Assembly (NCBI RefSeq): GCF_014203235.1
Contig: NZ_JACHIN010000004.1
Span: 372,001 to 436,000, forward strand
Reading direction: 5' to 3'
DNA length: 64,000 nucleotides
Origin: Nonomuraea endophytica
GTDB lineage: Bacteria > Actinomycetota > Actinomycetes > Streptosporangiales > Streptosporangiaceae
Shown: in pieces, positions 61,309-64,000 of the stretch
How the letters are laid out: every line of letters starts with the position of its first letter
Position numbering within the stretch: position 1 is the stretch's first letter
Position numbers and translations under genes: made by a program
The notes under the pieces: generated by a model
Told to the model about the DNA's origin: nothing
The model's database searches: none
What the model saw: the letters and a program-made list of their open reading frames with translations, nothing else

Positions 61309-64000
61309 TCACTTCTTGGGCGCGATGACCTGGACGATGGCTCCGAGGTTGCCCGGCAGGGGGCTGACCAGCTTGAACTGGACGCCCAGCGCCTTGCCCT
61401 CGTCGCCCGGGTTGCCGGTGCCGAGCTTGTGGCCGTGGCCCATGTCGGTCCCGTACAGGTCGGGGGCGGGAGTGCCGTCGAAGTTGACGACGCGGGTGCT
61501 GTACTGCTGGTCGCCCTTGGCCGGAACGACCGCCGAGGCGTCGAAGTCGCGGTAGAACAACGAGCCGTTCTGCAGCTCGAAGCCCGGGTACCAGGTCTTC
61601 GCGTCGGTGAAGTTCGGCACACCCTTCAGCGCGGCGATGTCCGAGCAGTACTCGCTGAACGGCTCGTTCGGCGCCTCCAGGCACTCCTTGAACGGGTAGG
61701 TCTTGTTGAAGGAGAACGCGGCGTTGGAGGTCTGGGAGCGGCCTTCCAGGTTCTTGTTGCGGCTCGGGTCCTTGGTAGCCGCGGTCCCGGTACGGCGCAG
61801 CGGCTCGTAGTGGGAGTCCACGACCAGCAGGCTGCCCTTGGCTCCGATGCTGGGCAGCTGCTCCAGGCTCGGGATGATCACATTGTTGGTGTAGGTCGAG
61901 TCGCGGAGCCAGACCAGCAGGCCGGGCGCGTTGTACTTGACCTTCTGCACCTTCCAGGCGCCGTCGCGCGAGTAGGTGGTGTCGTAGGCGTACTGCAGGC
62001 CCTTGTCGAAGCCGTCGAAGTTACGCCACTCGGCGAGGTAGAAGCGGGAGATCTCGCGCGAGCCGTTGTTCACGGTCCAGCCCTGGCCGCTGGTGTTGGT
62101 GAACGTGCCGCCGGTGGCCTTCCAGCCGTTCTCGCCGCCCTCGACGTCGTCGCTCCACACGGCGGTGCCGCCGTTGGTGAGCTGGAAGTCGTCGGCGTGC
62201 CAGCCGCGCGGGGTGGAGGCCGCGTCGGTGTTGTAGGCCAGGCGCAGCTTGACGGTCTGGCCGGCGAACGGGGTCAGGTTGACGTAGTCGTGCCGCCAGC
62301 CGTCGGTGTTGCCGGTGAGGCCGTACTTCTTGTTGCCGAAGGTCTTGAGGTTCTTGTTCGGGTCCGGGTAGTCGTCCGGGGTGGTGACTTCCTGGCCGGC
62401 CTCGTTGAAGACCTTCTGCTGGGTCCAGGTGTTGCCGCCGTCGGCGGAGACCTCGACGAAGCCGTAGTCCCAGTCGGCCTCGATCTCGTAGTTGTTCCAC
62501 ATCCAGAAGCGCAGGTCGCTTCCGGCGGGCACCTGCACGTCGCGGGTGACCTTGACGTTGGCCCACTCCTGGTCCATGCCGGACCACCAGGCGTTGGTGC
62601 CGCTGTGGGCGTCGATCATCTTCAGCGGCTGGCTGGCCAGGTTGACGCGGATGCCGTCGGCGGTGAGCTTGGGCGTGCGCGAGGACTGGCCGACGGTGAC
62701 GATCTTGCTGGCGTCACCGGGGTTGAGCGTCTTCGGGTTGGCCCAGCCGAGGACCCACTTGTCCCACAGGCCCATGTGCGTCGGCATCGACTGGAAGATC
62801 GGGCCGGAGTGCGAGCCGCTGGACATCAGGTCCCAGAAGTCGACGGCGGAGCTGCCCGCGCCGCTGGTGTCGTACAGGTCGGGCAGGCCGAGGTCGTGGC
62901 CGTACTCGTGGGCGAAGACGCCGACGCCGGAGTCCTCGGGCTGCACGATGTAGTTCGAGATCTTCTTGTCGGTGCCGGGCACCTGGTAGCCGCCCGCGAC
63001 CGCGCTGGAGTGCGCCCAGATCGCGTAGGTGCCCTCCTTGCCGCCGTCGGAGGACTTGTCCTTGCCGGCGTGGACGAGCACCAGGTGGTCGATCACGCCG
63101 TCGGGCTCGGCGAAGTTGCCGTCGCCGTCCGCGTCGGAGGTGTCCTCCTGGTCGTACTCGGCCCAGTTGAAGCCGGGCTGCGTCTGCGCCAGGACGTTGA
63201 CCGCGTCGATGGCGAGCTGGCCGGCGCCCAGCGGGTTGTCCGGGTGGCCGGACATGTCCTGGGGAGCGCCACCGCAGGCGGCCGCGCCGTACCACGCCTC
63301 GGAGTGCGGGGCCTTGATCCAGCCGACGGCGGAGCCGGTGACGGAGTAGGCGCCCTTGGACATCTCCTCGTACATCTTCTTCATGGTGTGGCCGGAGATG
63401 TCGATGCCGGCCCGGCCGTCGCGCGGGTCCTTGAGGTCCTTGCGCACGCGCTCGGTGATGCCCTTGTCGGTGTAGAGCATCTTGTTGAAGTGCGCGGGGC
63501 TGAAGTCGGGAACCCAGAAAGAGTTGTTGTCCTTCTGCGGCAGGCTCGCCGGGTCGGGGATGTTGTTGTGGAGCGGTCCGTTCATCTTGGTGCCCGGCGG
63601 CTCCACGACGCAGTCCTCGGGGCCGCTGTCGGGGGTGCGCAGGCGGTTGAAGCCGGAGAAGTCGTCGTTGGCGTTCTCGTTGAACTCCACGAGCAACGTC
63701 AGCAGCTTGGCCGTCTTGGTCTGCTTCGACTTCTTGAAGATCCAGTCGGCGGGGTTGCGGCCGGTTCTGATGGCCTCGTTCTCCCGGGCGGCCAGGACGC
63801 GGCCGGCGACCGGGTTGCCGCTGGTGAACTTCTGGTCGAACTTCTGCGCCGGGGAGAGGCTGCGGGCGGCGGGCGAGCCCGGCGTCGGCGGTTCCTCGAG
63901 GGTCTTCTCCACCCGGGGCGGGGCGTAGTTGATGTAGGCGTCAGCCGCGCTGGGGACATACCTCGCGATAGAGGCGTCCACTGGTGCGACGGCGAGTCCC
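61309..64000 (-). CDS. Immune inhibitor A-type M6 metallopeptidase (5' end beyond window)
   Basis: At least 897 residues are visible, with the reading frame open to the right edge. The first visible part (GLAVAPVDASIARY) looks like the end of a signal peptide. The zinc site is HEYGHDLGLPDLYDTSG. Calcium-type segments (EDTSDADGDGNF), YVEVSADGGNTWTQ-like FVEVSADGGNTWTQ and MAM/jelly-roll domains follow. It is a secreted protease. A separate chagasin-like inhibitor lies at 52709 and another HEXXH protease at 3437. Confidence 0.92.
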   Translation of the reverse strand, partial: GLAVAPVDASIARYVPSAADAYINYAPPRVEKTLEEPPTPGSPAARSLSPAQKFDQKFTSGNPVAGRVLAARENEAIRTGRNPADWIFKKSKQTKTAKLLTLLVEFNENANDDFSGFNRLRTPDSGPEDCVVEPPGTKMNGPLHNNIPDPASLPQKDNNSFWVPDFSPAHFNKMLYTDKGITERVRKDLKDPRDGRAGIDISGHTMKKMYEEMSKGAYSVTGSAVGWIKAPHSEAWYGAAACGGAPQDMSGHPDNPLGAGQLAIDAVNVLAQTQPGFNWAEYDQEDTSDADGDGNFAEPDGVIDHLVLVHAGKDKSSDGGKEGTYAIWAHSSAVAGGYQVPGTDKKISNYIVQPEDSGVGVFAHEYGHDLGLPDLYDTSGAGSSAVDFWDLMSSGSHSGPIFQSMPTHMGLWDKWVLGWANPKTLNPGDASKIVTVGQSSRTPKLTADGIRVNLASQPLKMIDAHSGTNAWWSGMDQEWANVKVTRDVQVPAGSDLRFWMWNNYEIEADWDYGFVEVSADGGNTWTQQKVFNEAGQEVTTPDDYPDPNKNLKTFGNKKYGLTGNTDGWRHDYVNLTPFAGQTVKLRLAYNTDAASTPRGWHADDFQLTNGGTAVWSDDVEGGENGWKATGGTFTNTSGQGWTVNNGSREISRFYLAEWRNFDGFDKGLQYAYDTTYSRDGAWKVQKVKYNAPGLLVWLRDSTYTNNVIIPSLEQLPSIGAKGSLLVVDSHYEPLRRTGTAATKDPSRNKNLEGRSQTSNAAFSFNKTYPFKECLEAPNEPFSEYCSDIAALKGVPNFTDAKTWYPGFELQNGSLFYRDFDASAVVPAKGDQQYSTRVVNFDGTPAPDLYGTDMGHGHKLGTGNPGDEGKALGVQFKLVSPLPGNLGAIVQVIAPKK

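Overview
The window is about 64 kb of very GC-rich DNA with strong G/C third-position bias, frequent GTG starts, many 4-bp ATGA/GTGA gene overlaps and several apparently leaderless genes. Gene content (AfsR-type SARP regulator, F420-type luciferase-like oxidoreductase, WS/DGAT acyltransferase, truncated haemoglobin, ABC-F protein, immune-inhibitor-A peptidases, P450 with 3Fe-4S ferredoxin) fits a filamentous actinomycete chromosome. A Streptosporangiales origin, perhaps Nonomuraea-like, is my inference; no rRNA or other marker confirms it. I see no rRNA, tRNA, CRISPR array, insertion sequence or phage module. This looks like chromosomal accessory territory rather than an island.

Layout. 1-6.4 kb: a gene tail, aldo/keto reductase, methyltransferase, a lipoprotein/OmpA-domain pair, a secreted HEXXH peptidase and an SRPBCC protein with a Pro/Gly repeat tail, separated from the peptidase by a strong two-way terminator. 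6.4-12.7 kb: a divergent catabolic-looking block, with an acyl-CoA ligase and SCP-x-type thiolase on the minus strand and a carotenoid-cleavage-dioxygenase homologue, an atypical thiolase and an F420-type oxidoreductase on the plus strand. The two arms share a symmetrical promoter/operator. 12.8-17.2 kb: a minus-strand cluster of CopC-domain protein, two paralogous membrane proteins flanking a PepSY protein, and a regulator with two HxlR domains. 17.3-24 kb: ABC-F ATPase divergent from a TetR regulator, then SARP regulator - P450 - ferredoxin. 24-29.6 kb: mostly small enzymes (a shortened methyltransferase, GNAT, hydrolase, YbaK-like, truncated haemoglobin), an ankyrin protein and an anchored metalloprotease. 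29.7-39.5 kb: an unknown membrane protein, a sulfite-oxidase-fold Mo enzyme, WS/DGAT, two divergent TetR regulators with clear palindromes, a 14-TM MFS pump, an esterase and a second aldo/keto reductase.

39.6-51.9 kb is a transport region: ActP with its DUF485 partner under a CRP/GlxR-like site; a triply frameshifted trypsin-like/HEAT gene; a sugar ABC transporter, a cystathionine-synthase-like PLP enzyme and a LacI regulator linked by matching operators; and a second sodium:solute symporter with a small partner and a LytS/LytTR two-component system. The symporter's start codon sits in a perfect 19-bp inverted repeat whose loop exposes the ribosome binding site. 51.5-64 kb: HIT protein, DUF1838-like protein, chagasin-like lipoprotein, LEA-like repeat protein, small hypotheticals, a SNF2 helicase/SWIM pair, MFS transporter, phosphotransferase, lipid kinase, and an M6 peptidase running off the right edge.

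The best candidates for undescribed biology are the start-codon hairpin at 49.1 kb, the dioxygenase/thiolase/F420/ligase block with its symmetric control region, and the LacI-controlled ABC/PLP unit. All functional calls come from reading translated sequence by eye; no database search was run.
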